Part shown: piece by piece, positions 18,694 through 26,358 of the stretch
Numbering within the stretch: the stretch's first letter is position 1
How the letters are laid out: every line of letters starts with the position of its first letter
From: DATBLE01 sp036555585
GTDB lineage: Bacteria > Actinomycetota > Thermoleophilia > Gaiellales > Gaiellaceae
Direction: 5' to 3'
Assembly: GCA_036555585.1 (NCBI GenBank)
Contig: DATBLE010000024.1
Span: 62,001-126,000 of the forward strand
DNA: 64,000 bases
Translations under genes and position numbers: made by a program
The notes under the pieces: model-generated
What the model was told of the DNA's origin: nothing
Seen by the model: the letters and a program-made list of their open reading frames with translations, nothing else
The model's database searches: none

Positions 18694-19698
18694 TTAACGG
18701 CGCAAGGCCGGCACGATCTCGCGCCCGTAGGCCTCCAGCGTCTCCTCCTGACCCTCAGTCATGAGGTAGATGTTCCACTGGTCGACGCCCGCCGCCTCGA
18801 GCCGCTGCAGCTTCTCGACATGCGCCTCCGCCGGCCCGAGGATGCAGAAGCGCTCGCACGTCTCGTCGCTGATCTGCTCGCCGTGCTTCGCGCCGACGCG
18901 GCTGTGCTCGGCGTAGTCGTAGGCCTCGCGCTTCATCCGCGAGACGTACTCGGTGAGGGCCGGGGGCAGGTCTTCGGGATCGTGCCTGGCGATCACGTCG
19001 AAGACGTGGTTCGAGACCATCGCCGGGAACCAGCGCACCTGCTCGCAGCTCGCGGCGAGGTCGTCGCCGATGTGCGCGGGCGCGCACGCCATCACCTTGA
19101 CCTCGGCCGGGTCGCGGCCCGCTTCCTCGGCGGCGCGGCGAACCTGGCCGACGATCCACTCGATGATCTCCGGGTCGGCGAGCTGGACGATCACCCCGTC
19201 GGCGACCCGGCCCGCGATCGCCAGCACGCGCGGGCCGTAGCCTGCGACGTAGAGCGGGATCGCCGGCCGGCCCTGCGCCCACTCGAGCCGGATCTCGGTG
19301 TCGTTCCACTCGACCCGCCGCCCGTTCATCAGGTCGCGCATCATCCTGCAGGCCGACTCGAACTCTGCAACCTTCACGGGCTGCTGGCCGATCACGCGCC
19401 GGGCCGAGTCCCCGCGGCCGATGCCCATGATCATCCGCCCGTTCGAGACGTCCTGGAGCGTCGCGAACGCGCTCGCGGTCACGGTCGGCTCCCGCGTGCC
19501 CGGGTTGGTGACGTTGAGCCCCAGGTGGATGCGCTCGGTCTTCATCGCCGCGAGCGTCAGCAGCGGATAGGGCTCCTGCCAGAGCACGTGCGAGTCGTAC
19601 GTCCAGCCGTAGTCGAAGCCGTTCCGCTCCGCGAGCTGCATCAGCTCGACGAGCCGCTGCCAGGGCGGATCGGGAAGCACGGTGACGCCGAACTGCAT
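18694..19698 (-). CDS. LLM-class (F420-type) oxidoreductase
   Basis: A luciferase-like TIM-barrel flavin/F420 oxidoreductase of 334 residues. It begins MQFGVTVLPDPPWQRLVELM, with NGRMIMGIGRGDSARR and the barrel segment IPLYVAGYGPRVLAIAGRVA. This resembles a clade near methylene-tetrahydromethanopterin reductase that is often annotated as F420-dependent. The substrate is unknown. Its neighbours (M20 amidohydrolase, DadA-like oxidase, acetamidase) suggest a role in breakdown of a nitrogenous compound. A 253-base gap with two hairpins separates it from the amidohydrolase gene upstream. Confidence 0.85.
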   Translation of the reverse strand: MQFGVTVLPDPPWQRLVELMQLAERNGFDYGWTYDSHVLWQEPYPLLTLAAMKTERIHLGLNVTNPGTREPTVTASAFATLQDVSNGRMIMGIGRGDSARRVIGQQPVKVAEFESACRMMRDLMNGRRVEWNDTEIRLEWAQGRPAIPLYVAGYGPRVLAIAGRVADGVIVQLADPEIIEWIVGQVRRAAEEAGRDPAEVKVMACAPAHIGDDLAASCEQVRWFPAMVSNHVFDVIARHDPEDLPPALTEYVSRMKREAYDYAEHSRVGAKHGEQISDETCERFCILGPAEAHVEKLQRLEAAGVDQWNIYLMTEGQEETLEAYGREIVPALRR

Positions 19699-19744
19699 GG
19701 AGGACTGAGAATAGACCGCGCTCAGAAGCGCCGGGGCGTCCTCG

Positions 19745-19830
19745 GCGCCCGGGCGGCCGAGCCCGGGCGCACAGACTAAACCGGCCGCTGCGGGTGATGC
19801 TCGTCGACGGGAGGCAACCGCAGCGGCCGG
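19745..19830 (-). terminator. Two hairpins in the gap between the amidohydrolase and LLM genes
   Basis: Arms CCGGCCGCTGCGG (19781-19793) and CCGCAGCGGCCGG (19818-19830) match perfectly around a 24-base loop. On the minus strand the stem is followed by TTTAGT. A second stem, GCGCCCGGG (19745-19753) with CCCGGGCGC (19762-19770), lies just beyond. Both sit downstream of the M20 gene and upstream of the LLM gene, so a terminator or attenuator is plausible. Confidence 0.5.
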
Positions 19831-19951
19831 GTTCTGTCGACGCCGGTCGATTGGGGGGTGGGAGGAGGAAGCGTCTCCGGCGTCGTTGGTTCGTCGACTA
19901 CAGGTTGCCTGCCGAACCTGAGAGCAGCCTGAGAAGGTCGTTCGAGTTCGG

Positions 19952-21193
19952 TTAATCCGCGACCAGGGCGGCGAGCGCCTTCGCGGCCAGCCGGTCGAGC
20001 GCGCGCACCGACAGCTCCAGATGCTCGGGCTTGGTGTCCTCGAGCTTCGTGTGCGACAGGCCGCGCAGGCTCTGGACGAACAGCATCACGGTCGGGATCC
20101 CGGCGCGGGCGACCTCCGCGGCGTCGTGCAGCGGGCCGCTCGGCAGCCGGTGCGAGGTGCCGGCGACCTCGGCGATCGCCTCGTCGGCCAGCCCGATCAG
20201 CCGGTCGTCGAACAGGATCGGCTCGATGCTCCAGATCCGCTCCCAGGCGACCTCGACCCGCTCCTCGGCGGCGAAGCGCTCGGAGGCCGCCTTCGCCTCC
20301 GCCAGCATCGCCGCGAGCTTGCCGGCGTCGAGGTGGCGCTGGTCGAGCAGCTGCTCTGCCGTCTCGACCACCGAGGTGACGATCCCCGGCCTGCAGACGA
20401 CGTTGCCGCTCGTGCAGACCGCGCCGTCGCCCGTCTCGGCGGCGATCCGCCGGATGTCGAGCGCCAGCTTCGCGGCGCCGGCGAGCGCGTCGCGCCGCTT
20501 GTCCATGGGCGTCGAGCCGGCGTGGGCGGCCTGGCCCGTCCACGTGATCCGGTGGCGCTCCACGCCGAACGTCCCGAGCACCACCCCGAGCGGGAGGTCC
20601 ATCGACTCCAGCACCGGGCCCTGCTCGATGTGCAGCTCCAGGTAGGCGGCGGCGTTCTCGAGCTGCGAGCGCGATTCGGTCGCGCGGTCGAGGTCGACTC
20701 CGTGGGCGGCGAGCGCGTCGGGCAGCGAGACCCCGTCGCGGTCGGTCAGCTGCCGCAGCTCGTCCTGGTCTCGCATCGAGCCGGCGGCGGCGCTCGAGCC
20801 GAGCAGCGACCGCCCGAAGCGCGCCCCCTCCTCATCCGCCCAGTTGACGAGTCGGACGGTCAGCGGCGGCGTCCCGTCCTCGGCGATCCGGCGCAGCACC
20901 TCGACCCCGGCCATCACGTTCAGGCTGCCGTCGAGCCAGCCTCCGTTCGGCACCGAGTCGATGTGACCGCCCATCAGCAGTGCCCGCTCCGACTCGCCCG
21001 CGAGCGTGAACCACTGGTTGCCCGCCTCGTCGATCGTCTCCTCGACTGGCAGGCCCCCGAGCTTCCCGCGCAGCCACTCGCGCGCCTGCTCCCAGGTGTC
21101 CGTCCAGGCGACGCGCTGGGCGCCGTCCTCGTCGCCGGTGAGCTCTCGGAGCTCCCTGAGCTCGGCGACGGTGCGAGACGGATCCAGCGGCAC
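19952..21193 (-). CDS. M20-family amidohydrolase (N-carbamoyl-L-amino acid / allantoate type), copy 1
   Basis: A dinuclear zinc amidohydrolase of 413 residues. Metal and active-site motifs are intact: GGHIDSVPNGGWLDG (His, Asp), NWADEEGARFGRSLLGS (Glu pair), LELHIEQGPVLE (His), and SGPLHDAAEVARAGIP (His) near the C-terminus. The HIEQG motif marks the hydantoinase/carbamoylase branch, which hydrolyses N-carbamoyl amino acids, allantoate or ureidoglycolate-like compounds. A second member lies at 33673. The divergent DadA-like gene starts 58 bases away, so the two probably share a control region. Confidence 0.88.
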   Translation of the reverse strand: MPLDPSRTVAELRELRELTGDEDGAQRVAWTDTWEQAREWLRGKLGGLPVEETIDEAGNQWFTLAGESERALLMGGHIDSVPNGGWLDGSLNVMAGVEVLRRIAEDGTPPLTVRLVNWADEEGARFGRSLLGSSAAAGSMRDQDELRQLTDRDGVSLPDALAAHGVDLDRATESRSQLENAAAYLELHIEQGPVLESMDLPLGVVLGTFGVERHRITWTGQAAHAGSTPMDKRRDALAGAAKLALDIRRIAAETGDGAVCTSGNVVCRPGIVTSVVETAEQLLDQRHLDAGKLAAMLAEAKAASERFAAEERVEVAWERIWSIEPILFDDRLIGLADEAIAEVAGTSHRLPSGPLHDAAEVARAGIPTVMLFVQSLRGLSHTKLEDTKPEHLELSVRALDRLAAKALAALVAD

Positions 21194-21238
21194 GAGGCGA
21201 CTCTAGACGCTCGCGTCCTGCCGGCGCGAGCCCTGGCC

Positions 21239-21244
21239 TACGAT
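21239..21244 (+). promoter_or_regulatory. Leaderless -10 box for the DadA-like gene
   Basis: TACGAT ends 6 bases before ATG 21251 and no ribosome site is present, which is the pattern of leaderless transcripts in actinobacteria. It supports the chosen start. Confidence 0.5.
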
Positions 21245-21250
21245 CCGCCA

Positions 21251-22408
21251 ATGGCTCGCGGGCCGGACGTCGAGATCGTCGGCGGGGGCGCGATCGGCGT
21301 CTGCTGCGCCCTGGAGCTCGCGCGGCGCGGCGCCGCGGTCGTGCTCCACGAGCGGGGCCCGCGGCTCGCAGCCGGTTGCTCAGCCGGGAACGCCGGCCTG
21401 ATCTGCCCGAGCCACTCGACGCCGATCGCCAACCCCACGTCACTGCGCAACGGGCTGCGGTGGATGTGGAAGCGGGACAGCCCGTTCTACCTGCGCCCGC
21501 GGCCCGCCGTCGTCCCCTGGCTCGCCCGATTCGCGCTCGCGGCACGGCATCCCGACGCGGGCGCGACAGCGATCCGCGAGCTGTCGTTGGCGAGCCTCGA
21601 GCTGCACGCGGGGCTCGGCGCCGAGCTCGGGACGAGCTTCGAGCGCACCGGCACCCTGAACGTCTACGAGACGCACGACGGGCTGGAGGCGGAGGCGCGC
21701 GCCGCCGCCCGCGTCGGCCTGCCGTTCGAGGTCTTCGACGCGGACGGGACGCGCGAGCTCGAGCCTGCGCTCGTCGGACCGGTGGTCGGATCGGTGCGCT
21801 ACCCGACCGAGGGCCGCGTCGATCCGCTGCGGTTCGTCGAGACGGTCGGGCGGGCCGCCGCCGAGGCGGGCGCCGAGATCCGCACGCGCTCGGAGGTCGC
21901 CTCGCTCGCCGAGCTTCGGGCCGAGACGGTCGTCGTCGCCGCCGGCGCCTGGTCGAAGCGGCTCGTCAGGCTGCCGCTCGAGGGCGGGAAGGGCTACCAC
22001 GTCGACTACGAGCGTTCCGAGGACGACCCGCACATCCCCGCCTGGGTCCAGGAGACGTGGACGATCGCGACGCCGCTGCCGGATCGGCTACGGCTCTCGG
22101 GCACGCTCGAGCTCGCCGGGCTCGACCTGGCGATCTCCGAGCGCCGCGTCGAGAAGATCCGCGCCGGCGGGGAGCGCTGGTTCCGGGGCCTGCACGACCG
22201 CCGGGTGCTGGAGACCTGGGCCGGCCTGCGGCCGTGCCTGCCCGACGGCCTGCCGGCGATCGGCCGCCTCGGCGGCGTCCTGGTCGCGACGGGCCACGCG
22301 ATGAAGGGCGTCTCGCTCGCGCCGGTCACCGCACGGCTCGTCGCGCAGCTGCTGGCGGGCGAGCAGCCGGAGCACGACCTGGCGCTCTTCCGGCCGGACC
22401 GTTTCTAG
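21251..22408 (+). CDS. FAD-dependent amino acid oxidase/dehydrogenase (DadA/DAO family)
   Basis: A FAD oxidoreductase of 385 residues: dinucleotide fold VEIVGGGAIGVCCALELARRG, AGCSAGNAGLICPSHSTPIA (as in D-amino acid dehydrogenase DadA), and C-terminal LRPCLPDGLPAIGRLGGVLV then ATGHAMKGVSLAPVTARL. Such enzymes oxidise D-amino acids, glycine or sarcosine-like amines to imino or oxo acids. Next to an N-carbamoyl amino acid hydrolase it could use the amino acid released; this is inference. The start rests on a -10 box 6 bases upstream. The gene is followed 10 bases later by the reductase/GAF gene. Confidence 0.85.
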   Translation: MARGPDVEIVGGGAIGVCCALELARRGAAVVLHERGPRLAAGCSAGNAGLICPSHSTPIANPTSLRNGLRWMWKRDSPFYLRPRPAVVPWLARFALAARHPDAGATAIRELSLASLELHAGLGAELGTSFERTGTLNVYETHDGLEAEARAAARVGLPFEVFDADGTRELEPALVGPVVGSVRYPTEGRVDPLRFVETVGRAAAEAGAEIRTRSEVASLAELRAETVVVAAGAWSKRLVRLPLEGGKGYHVDYERSEDDPHIPAWVQETWTIATPLPDRLRLSGTLELAGLDLAISERRVEKIRAGGERWFRGLHDRRVLETWAGLRPCLPDGLPAIGRLGGVLVATGHAMKGVSLAPVTARLVAQLLAGEQPEHDLALFRPDRF

Positions 22409-22411
22409 AGT
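22406..22411 (+). promoter_or_regulatory. Possible leaderless -10 box for the reductase/GAF gene
   Basis: TAGAGT overlaps the stop codon of the DadA-like gene and ends 7 bases before GTG 22419. No ribosome site is visible. It may allow separate expression of the reductase/GAF gene. Confidence 0.4.
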
Positions 22412-22418
22412 TCCGCCC

Positions 22419-23768
22419 GTGAGGATCGCGATCGTCGGCGCCGGGGCGATGGGCTCGGTCTACGCCGGGCTCCTGGCGAGCGCCGGGCACGAGGTGTGGG
22501 CGGTCGACCGACGCCGCGAGCTGGTCGAGGCAATCCGGGCGCAGGGCCTGCGCGTCGAGGGCGCGAGCGGCGACCGCACCGTCCGGATCGGCGCCACCAC
22601 CGATGCCGCCGAGGCTGGCGCGGCCGAGCTGGTCGTGCTGGCGACGAAGGCGATGGACGTGACGGCCGCGGCCGAGGCGGCGCGCCCGCTCGTCGGACCC
22701 GAGACGCTCGTGCTCTCGATCCAGAACGGCCTGGGCGGCCCCGATGCCGCCGCGGCCGTGCTGGGCGACGAGCGGGTCGCGGTCGGGGTGGTCGGCGGCT
22801 TCGGCGCCTCGCTGGTCGCCCCGGGGCACGTCCACCACCACGGCTTCGAGCTCGTCCGGCTGGGCGAGCGCTCGGGCCCGGTCACGCCGCGAATCGAGGC
22901 GGTCGCCGAGGTGTGGCGCGGCGCCGGCTTCACCGTTCGCACCTACGACGACGTCGACCGGCTCGTCTGGGAGAAGCTGGTCTGCAACGTCGCCTTCAGC
23001 GGGACCTGCGCCGTCCTGGGCAGGACGATCGGCGAGGTGATCGGCGACGAGGCCGCCTGGGCGGTCGCCTCGAGCTGCGCGGTCGAGGCGTTCCAGGTCG
23101 CGCGTGCCCGGCGGGTCGAGCTCGGCTTCGACGATCCGGTCGCCTGGGTGCGCGACTTCGGCCTGGCCATTCCGGGCGCGAAGCCATCGATGCTGCTCGA
23201 CCTGGAGGCGGGACGCCGCACCGAGGTGGACTTCATCAACGGCGCGATCCCGCGCGCCGGGCGTGAAGTCGGCGTCGCGGCGCCCGCCAACGAGACGCTC
23301 AGCTCGCTCGTCCACGCGCTCGAGATCAGGGAGGATGTCCCGGTGGAGACGATCGACCGTGTCCTCGAGGAGCTGCGCGCCGGGGTCGGCGCCGACCGCG
23401 TCACGCTGCGCCGCAACCTGCCCGGCGACTACGCCTTCCCGGTGACGGACGAGGCGCTCGCGCCGGGCGTCGGCTCGCTGCGCGACGAACGGACGGTCGA
23501 CCTGCGCGGGCAGCCGGTGGTGGCGCTGCTGCAGCGCGGCGAGCAGGTCGTGCAGGCCGATACGCGGGCCGCCTTCGACGACCCTGCCTTCCTCCGGATG
23601 CTGGACACCTACGGCGGCCTGGCCGCGCAGATCGTCACGCCGATCTTCGGGGACGGCAGCCTGGAGGCGATCGTCTCGCTGCACGTGCTCGGCGCGCCGC
23701 GCGCGTGGAGCGACCAGGATGCCGCCGCCTGCCGGGCAGCCGCCGACCGCGTGCAGGAGCTGCTCTGA
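22419..23768 (+). CDS. Ketopantoate reductase-like dehydrogenase fused to a GAF-like domain
   Basis: A protein of 449 residues. Residues 1 to about 303 match the ApbA/PanE fold: NADP-binding MRIAIVGAGAMGSVYAGLLA, LSIQNGLGG, and the catalytic-Lys segment WEKLVCNVAFSGTCAVLG (Lys about 186). Residues about 311-449 look like a GAF domain (VLEELRAGVGADRVTLRRNL at the start; HVLGAPRAWSDQDAAACRAA at the end). Ketopantoate reductases are about 300 residues, so the extra domain is a genuine fusion in one frame. Gene context (oxidase before, acetamidase after with a TGATG overlap) suggests a catabolic reductase with a small-molecule sensor, not pantothenate synthesis. That is inference. Confidence 0.82.
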   Translation: MRIAIVGAGAMGSVYAGLLASAGHEVWAVDRRRELVEAIRAQGLRVEGASGDRTVRIGATTDAAEAGAAELVVLATKAMDVTAAAEAARPLVGPETLVLSIQNGLGGPDAAAAVLGDERVAVGVVGGFGASLVAPGHVHHHGFELVRLGERSGPVTPRIEAVAEVWRGAGFTVRTYDDVDRLVWEKLVCNVAFSGTCAVLGRTIGEVIGDEAAWAVASSCAVEAFQVARARRVELGFDDPVAWVRDFGLAIPGAKPSMLLDLEAGRRTEVDFINGAIPRAGREVGVAAPANETLSSLVHALEIREDVPVETIDRVLEELRAGVGADRVTLRRNLPGDYAFPVTDEALAPGVGSLRDERTVDLRGQPVVALLQRGEQVVQADTRAAFDDPAFLRMLDTYGGLAAQIVTPIFGDGSLEAIVSLHVLGAPRAWSDQDAAACRAAADRVQELL

Positions 23769-24778
23769 TGCACAACCGCTGGCACCCCGACCTGGAGCCG
23801 GTCGCAGAGGTCGCTCCCGGCGAGGAGATCAGGCTCGAGGCAGCGGACGGCCTCGACGGGCAGCTGACGCGCGAGAGCACGCACGCCGACGCGGGCAGCC
23901 TCGACCTTGGCCTCGGCCATCCGTTGGCCGGCCCGGTGTACGTGAGCGGCGCAGAGCCCGGCGACGTGCTCGAGGTCGAGCTGCTTCGCTACGAGACGGA
24001 CGACTTCGGCACGACGGCCGTCATCCCCGGGTTCGGCTACCTCGCCGATCTCTTCACCGAGCCGTACCTGGTCAAGTGGGAGATCGCCGGCGGGCTGGCC
24101 CGGTCGGCCGAGCTCCCCGGCGTGGCGGTGCCGGAGGACGCGTTCGCCGGCGTGATCGGGGTCGCGCCGTCGCTCGAGCGGCTGGAGGCGCTCCGGCAAC
24201 GCGAGGAGTCGCTGCGCGATCGAGGACAGCCGGTCGCCGACTCCATGCCGGAGGGCGCGGTGCCGCCGGAGGCGGCCGACGGGTTGCGGACGATCCCGCC
24301 GCGCGAGCTCGGCGGGAACCTCGACGTCCGCCAGCTCGTGGCCGGGAGCCGCCTGTGGCTGCCGGTGGACGTCCCGGGCGCGCTCTTCTCGGCCGGCGAC
24401 CTCCATTTCGCCCAGGGAGACGGCGAGGTCTGCGGCACGGCGATCGAGGTCGCCGGCGCGGTCACGGTGCGCTTCGGCGTGCTGCGGGACGCCGCGCATC
24501 GCGCGCGCTTCCCGACGTTCGAGACTCCCGGCCGCCCGGCGCGGCCCTCGTTCGCGACAACCGGCATCCCGGTCGACGTCGGGATGGACCTGAACGTCGC
24601 CGCCCGGGAGGCGCTGCTGGAGATGATCGACCACCTCGAGGCGACGTACGGCTTCGTCCGCCCGGCTGCGTATGCGCTCTGCAGCGCCGCCGTCGACCTC
24701 CGGATCTCCGAGGTGGTCGACGTGCCGTATCCGTTGGTGTCGGCCCTGCTCCCACTCGATCTCTTCGAGGCGGCCTAG
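23768..24778 (+). CDS. Acetamidase/formamidase family amidohydrolase
   Basis: A protein of 336 residues. The N-terminus HNRWHPDLEPVAEVAPGEEI, the core VYVSGAEPGDVLEVELL, and GALFSAGDLHFAQGDGEVCG with Asp/His residues are typical of the FmdA_AmdA family, which releases ammonia from formamide, acetamide or similar amides. ATG 23768 overlaps the preceding TGA by one base (TGATG), so it is coupled to the reductase/GAF gene. The family has cyanobacterial, fungal and actinobacterial members of similar length. The natural amide is unknown. Confidence 0.88.
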   Translation: MHNRWHPDLEPVAEVAPGEEIRLEAADGLDGQLTRESTHADAGSLDLGLGHPLAGPVYVSGAEPGDVLEVELLRYETDDFGTTAVIPGFGYLADLFTEPYLVKWEIAGGLARSAELPGVAVPEDAFAGVIGVAPSLERLEALRQREESLRDRGQPVADSMPEGAVPPEAADGLRTIPPRELGGNLDVRQLVAGSRLWLPVDVPGALFSAGDLHFAQGDGEVCGTAIEVAGAVTVRFGVLRDAAHRARFPTFETPGRPARPSFATTGIPVDVGMDLNVAAREALLEMIDHLEATYGFVRPAAYALCSAAVDLRISEVVDVPYPLVSALLPLDLFEAA

Positions 24779-24807
24779 GCGGAGCTCACGCGGCGTCGTC
24801 CAGTGGG

Positions 24808-25083
24808 CTAACACGGACGGTAGACGTCGGCGGGATGATCGACCCGCAGCACATGGATCTCGCCGGTCGCTTCGACGACCTCGTAGACGACCCGATACGG
24901 CCCGCGACGAGCGGATCGCAGTCCTTCGAGCTCGCGCTGCAGTGCGTGGCCGACTCGGTGAGGGTTCTCGGTCGACGGACCGAGCATGAACTCGACGATC
25001 GCGGCCGCGGCCTTTTCGGGCAGACGCGCGAGCGTGCGCTCGACTGAACGGGCGACGACGAGCCTCCATCGAGGCTCGGTCAC
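24808..25083 (-). CDS. RelE-family toxin
   Basis: A mRNA-interferase-type toxin of 91 residues: WRLVVARSVERTLARLPEKA, then ENPHRVGHALQRELEGL, the basic core SARRGPYRVVYEV, and the C-terminal LRVDHPADVYRP. It closely follows the RelE/YoeB-like pattern of actinobacteria. GTG 25083 shares GTGA with the stop of the antitoxin gene upstream, giving the usual coupled order antitoxin then toxin. It converges with the acetamidase gene. Confidence 0.9.
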   Translation of the reverse strand: MTEPRWRLVVARSVERTLARLPEKAAAAIVEFMLGPSTENPHRVGHALQRELEGLRSARRGPYRVVYEVVEATGEIHVLRVDHPADVYRPC

Positions 25084-25355
25084 CGCCGGGTCGGGTACCG
25101 GGCCTTCAGCTCCTCCGCGCCGATCCCCTTGCCCCTGGCGATCTCGCCGCGTGCCCGCTTGATCTCCCGCAAGGCCCTGGGGTCGGAGAGAAGCTCGACT
25201 GTGTCCTCGAGCGCCTGGAGATCGTCGGGGCTGATCAGAACCGCTGCCGGGCGACCGTTGCGCGTCAGCGTGACCCGCTCGTGCTGCTCTTCGACCAGAT
25301 CGACGATCTCGGAAAGCCTGGCTTTGATCTCGGCGAGCGGCAATGTCTCGCTCAT
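25080..25355 (-). CDS. Phd/YefM-type antitoxin for RelE
   Basis: An antitoxin of 91 residues if started at ATG 25355. The N-terminal DNA-binding part reads LPLAEIKARLSEIVDLVEEQ then ERVTLTRNGRPAAVLISPDD, the Phd/YefM fold; the charged C-terminus would wrap the toxin. Two more in-frame ATGs lie at 25361 and 25373, but a perfect TATAAT box ends 7 bases before ATG 25355, and 25373 is upstream of that box, so the leaderless start at 25355 fits best. The promoter lies inside a palindrome, consistent with autorepression. Confidence 0.88.
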   Translation of the reverse strand: MSETLPLAEIKARLSEIVDLVEEQHERVTLTRNGRPAAVLISPDDLQALEDTVELLSDPRALREIKRARGEIARGKGIGAEELKARYPTRR

Positions 25356-25378
25356 GACCATGATTATAGTCATGAGCG
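25349..25378 (-). promoter_or_regulatory. Autoregulatory operator with embedded TATAAT promoter
   Basis: Perfect 10-base arms CGCTCATGAC (25349-25358) and GTCATGAGCG (25369-25378) flank a 10-base spacer that contains the minus-strand -10 box TATAAT (25368-25363). The left arm includes the antitoxin start codon. A bound antitoxin dimer would block both promoter and start. Confidence 0.75.
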
Positions 25379-25403
25379 CGCGATCGTCAGCGACGGGAGT
25401 GCA

Positions 25404-25544
25404 CTAGCGAGGTGGCAGGCGACCACTAGTCTCGCGCCGCTTCTGGTCACGGCCGTCTTCCCGCGCTCCCCACCAGAACATGACGCCGACGATCACAATC
25501 GCGAGCGCGGACGCCACCGAGAGGATCACGAGAGCCACCGTCAT
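25404..25544 (-). CDS. Small single-span membrane protein
   Basis: A frame of 46 residues from ATG 25544 (GTG directly before it at 25547) to TAG. It has one strongly hydrophobic span (VALVILSVASALAIVIVGVM then FWWG) followed by a charged tail (AREDGRDQKRRE), the positive-inside arrangement of a type-III or N-out small membrane protein. No ribosome site is obvious. It lies upstream of the RelE/antitoxin pair on the same strand and divergent from the membrane protein at 25680. No family is recognised. Confidence 0.45.
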   Translation of the reverse strand: MTVALVILSVASALAIVIVGVMFWWGAREDGRDQKRRETSGRLPPR

Positions 25545-25679
25545 CACGACCGTTCTACCCGTCGCACGGCCCAGAACACACCGCTCGCGAGACCGGGTCA
25601 GCGTTTTCCCTCTTTCGCTCGAGCCGTGATCGAGCGACTCTTTCGGCGACGTCGGTCAACGCATGGTTGGAGGTGCGTC

Positions 25680-26186
25680 ATGAGCCTGTTGTCCATGGCA
25701 ACCGTTCAGGCCAAGACGGACGACGAGCACCGGGAGACGCCCGAGAAGCTGAGCTACGGCGAGCAGCTCGTGCAGCTCATCCCGGCCGAGGCGATCGCCG
25801 TCTTCACCGCCGGGCTCGCATTGTGTGTCGGCTTCGGCTGGGGATGGGCAGCGCGCTGGGCCTGGTTCGGCGCGATCGCTGTCCTGATCCCGTTCTGGGT
25901 CTTCCTGAAGTACTGGGACACGCTCAGCTACCAGAAGCGGCGAGCGAAACGGGTTCCCATCCCGTACGTCTCGATTCTTGCCGGCTTTGCCGCGTTCGTG
26001 ATCTGGAGCGCGACGATCCCGGACACGCCGTTCCTGCAGTGGCACGAATGGAAGCTCGAGTTCGCCCCGTTCGTCACGCTTGCGGGCGTGGTCGTGCTGA
26101 CGATGCTCGTCCGCTGGCACCGCGACGTCTGGAAGGTCCGGCATCCCGCACACAAGCATCGGCCCAGGCACCCGCACCCGGCCTAG
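25680..26186 (+). CDS. Uncharacterised four-span membrane protein
   Basis: A protein of 168 residues. After a hydrophilic N-terminus (MSLLSMATVQAKTDDEHRET) come about four membrane segments (AIAVFTAGLALCVGFGWG; WFGAIAVLIPFWVFLKYW; VSILAGFAAFVIWS; VTLAGVVVLTMLV), then a His/Arg/Pro-rich tail (HPAHKHRPRHPHP) that might bind metal. GGAGG 6 bases before ATG 25680 fixes the start. The early segment LSYGEQLVQLIPAEAIAVFT is notable, but no named family was recognised. It stands alone between TA and monooxygenase genes. Confidence 0.75.
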   Translation: MSLLSMATVQAKTDDEHRETPEKLSYGEQLVQLIPAEAIAVFTAGLALCVGFGWGWAARWAWFGAIAVLIPFWVFLKYWDTLSYQKRRAKRVPIPYVSILAGFAAFVIWSATIPDTPFLQWHEWKLEFAPFVTLAGVVVLTMLVRWHRDVWKVRHPAHKHRPRHPHPA

Positions 26187-26346
26187 CCTGAGGCGAAGAC
26201 GACCGGCCGCGCGTCGGACAACGCCGCGCGGTCGGTCGACCTGACCGCTCAGGAGTTCCACTGATGCGCCGCCGGGCCGGGAATGTCGGTGAACGATGGG
26301 CCGGCGACAGCGCCGAGCGGCTCGGTTCATCACCGGCGCCGGTCAG

Positions 26347-26352
26347 TAGCAT
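26347..26352 (+). promoter_or_regulatory. Leaderless -10 box for the monooxygenase gene
   Basis: TAGCAT ends 6 bases before GTG 26359, with no ribosome site, supporting the GTG start. Confidence 0.45.
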
Positions 26353-26358
26353 CGGGTC

